Shown piece after piece: positions 63,261-64,000 of a DNA stretch of 64,000 bases. Both the position numbers and the translations under genes were made by a program. The number at the start of each line of letters is the position of its first letter. Within the stretch, counting starts at the first letter, position 1. Below the pieces are notes generated by a model. That model did not search any database, had not been told where the DNA came from, and saw only the letters and a program-made list of their open reading frames with translations. Source of the stretch: Cornus controversa. Taxonomy: Eukaryota; Streptophyta; Magnoliopsida; Cornales; Cornaceae. Where the stretch lies: the NCBI GenBank assembly GCA_026545225.1, contig CM048848.1, forward strand, positions 45,466,806 through 45,530,805. The letters run 5' to 3'.

Positions 63261-64000
63261 CATAGTTGTTAAAGGCTCAAGGCGCACTAAGGTGCTAAGG
63301 CCTCCTGGAGCTTGAGGCGTGGGCCTGACTGAAGCGAGGTGCAAGTTGATTTTTGTTTTTTATAAAATAAAAATTACATTTGAGCCAGCATTCCAGCAAT
63401 ACAAAGTCAATTTCAAAGCAATAACATGTTAGTTTCAAAGCACTAGCTTGGCATTCAAAACAGTGTAAAATAGCAGCAATCAACAGCAAAAGAATGAACA
63501 TGGAAAAAAAACAGAGCATGCCACTAACAGAAAAAAACAGATTAAAGAAAAAAAAAACAGAGCATGGTCTAACAGAACAACAAGAAGAATTAGAAGAAGA
63601 GAGGGAAAAGAAGAGCTTTCAGTTCAGTTTGAAGTTCAGATAAGAAGAAAAAGAAAAAGAAGAAAGGAGGAAGAAGGAAGAAGAAGAAGAAGAGAGAGAG
63701 GGGGGAGGGGGGGGGGGGGGGGAAGAAAAAGCTTTCAGTCATTAACTTCAGTTCGAAGTTCAGAGAAGAAGAAAAATAAAAGAAAAGGAAGAAGAAGAAG
63801 AGAGAGATAGAGAGAGAGAGGGAAAAAAAGAGCTTCCAGTTCAGTAACTTCAGTTCGAAGTCCAGAGAAGAAGAAAAAGAAGAAAGGAAGAAGAAGATGA
63901 GAGAGGAACTTACCTTGAGGCTGAGATGCAGAACGGCAGAAGAGAGCTTTGAGATGCAGAACAGAGCTTTCAATCCAACACTCCAACTCCAATCACAGAA
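63261..64000. mobile_element. Start of a hAT-like element, running off the window
   Basis: CATAGTTGTTAAAGGCTCAAG matches the terminus of the hAT element at 57223 (complement CATAGTTATCAAAGG). GCGC/AAGGCG-type sub-terminal wording follows (CAAGGCGCACTAAGGTGCTA). The other end is beyond position 64000. The interior carries a purine-rich tandem repeat. Confidence 0.7.
63598..63905. repeat. Three tandem purine-rich units of about 100-115 bp
   Basis: Units begin AGCTTTCAGTTCAG (about 63615), AGCTTTCAGTCATTAA (about 63729) and AGCTTCCAGTTCAGTAA (about 63831). Each has CTTCAGTTCGAAGTTCAGA-like wording followed by (GAA)n and GAGAGA tracts. The first unit includes a G-run (about 63709-63722). Long minus-strand frames rich in Phe, Ser and Leu here are by-products. 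Confidence 0.85.

Noticed and set aside
63590..63992. Phe/Ser/Leu-rich minus-strand frames of 127 and 85 codons
   Set aside because: Complement of purine-rich tandem repeats; no gene evidence.

Overview
The window is nuclear DNA from a flowering plant, most likely a eudicot with a transposon-rich genome. It shows plant intron signals, a plant B3-domain gene, plant Copia, Gypsy, L1 and RTE retroelements, and hAT, Mutator, Harbinger and Stowaway-type DNA elements. I cannot name the species. There are no bacterial operons, CRISPR arrays or tRNA/rRNA genes. Only two host genes can be supported; nearly everything else is layered, decayed transposon sequence.

Region by region. (1) 1-2.6 kb: an antisense L1-type LINE with its endonuclease, split by a Mutator-like MITE with a 9-bp target duplication. 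(2) 5.36-6.22 kb: a two-exon gene for a small single-B3-domain protein. (3) 6.6-15.4 kb: LTR fragments, an old tandem duplication in which one copy carries a MITE, an LTR interrupted by another LTR that is itself interrupted by a hAT element, and a second copy of the Mutator-like MITE. (4) 15.5-26.2 kb: a large antisense Copia-like element with a tRNA-Met-type primer site, a Gag with zinc knuckle, and a protein resembling the 'putative plant transposon protein' family where pol should be. Its gag is split by a solo LTR (perfect 5-bp duplication), a TAA-flanked MITE and a third insertion. (5) 26.4-30.6 kb: a Gypsy relic with two neighbouring degenerate short-period repeat arrays and a 2.2-kb solo LTR with a perfect 5-bp duplication.

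(6) 31.5 kb to beyond the right edge: one conserved plant gene on the + strand. Three short phase-0 exons (55, 27 and 46 codons) encode the start of a protein with a galactose-binding, F5/8-type-C-like domain. They are separated by introns of 8.7 and 18.3 kb, and the third intron is at least 5.1 kb. Intron 1 holds a deleted antisense Copia element, a LINE 3' end and a Stowaway-like MITE. Intron 2 holds LTR-element debris, a hAT element, a large TIR element with a LINE inside it, a TRIM-like element with a Copia element inside its 3' LTR, and a deleted Gypsy element whose 5' LTR carries a hAT insertion that the 3' LTR lacks. Intron 3 holds a decayed RTE LINE, three Copia/LTR remnants, a TAA-flanked MITE and the start of another hAT-like element.

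No dedicated new multigene system is visible. The notable content is the giant-intron gene, a set of insertion events that can be ordered by nesting and empty sites, and two unusual degenerate repeat arrays.
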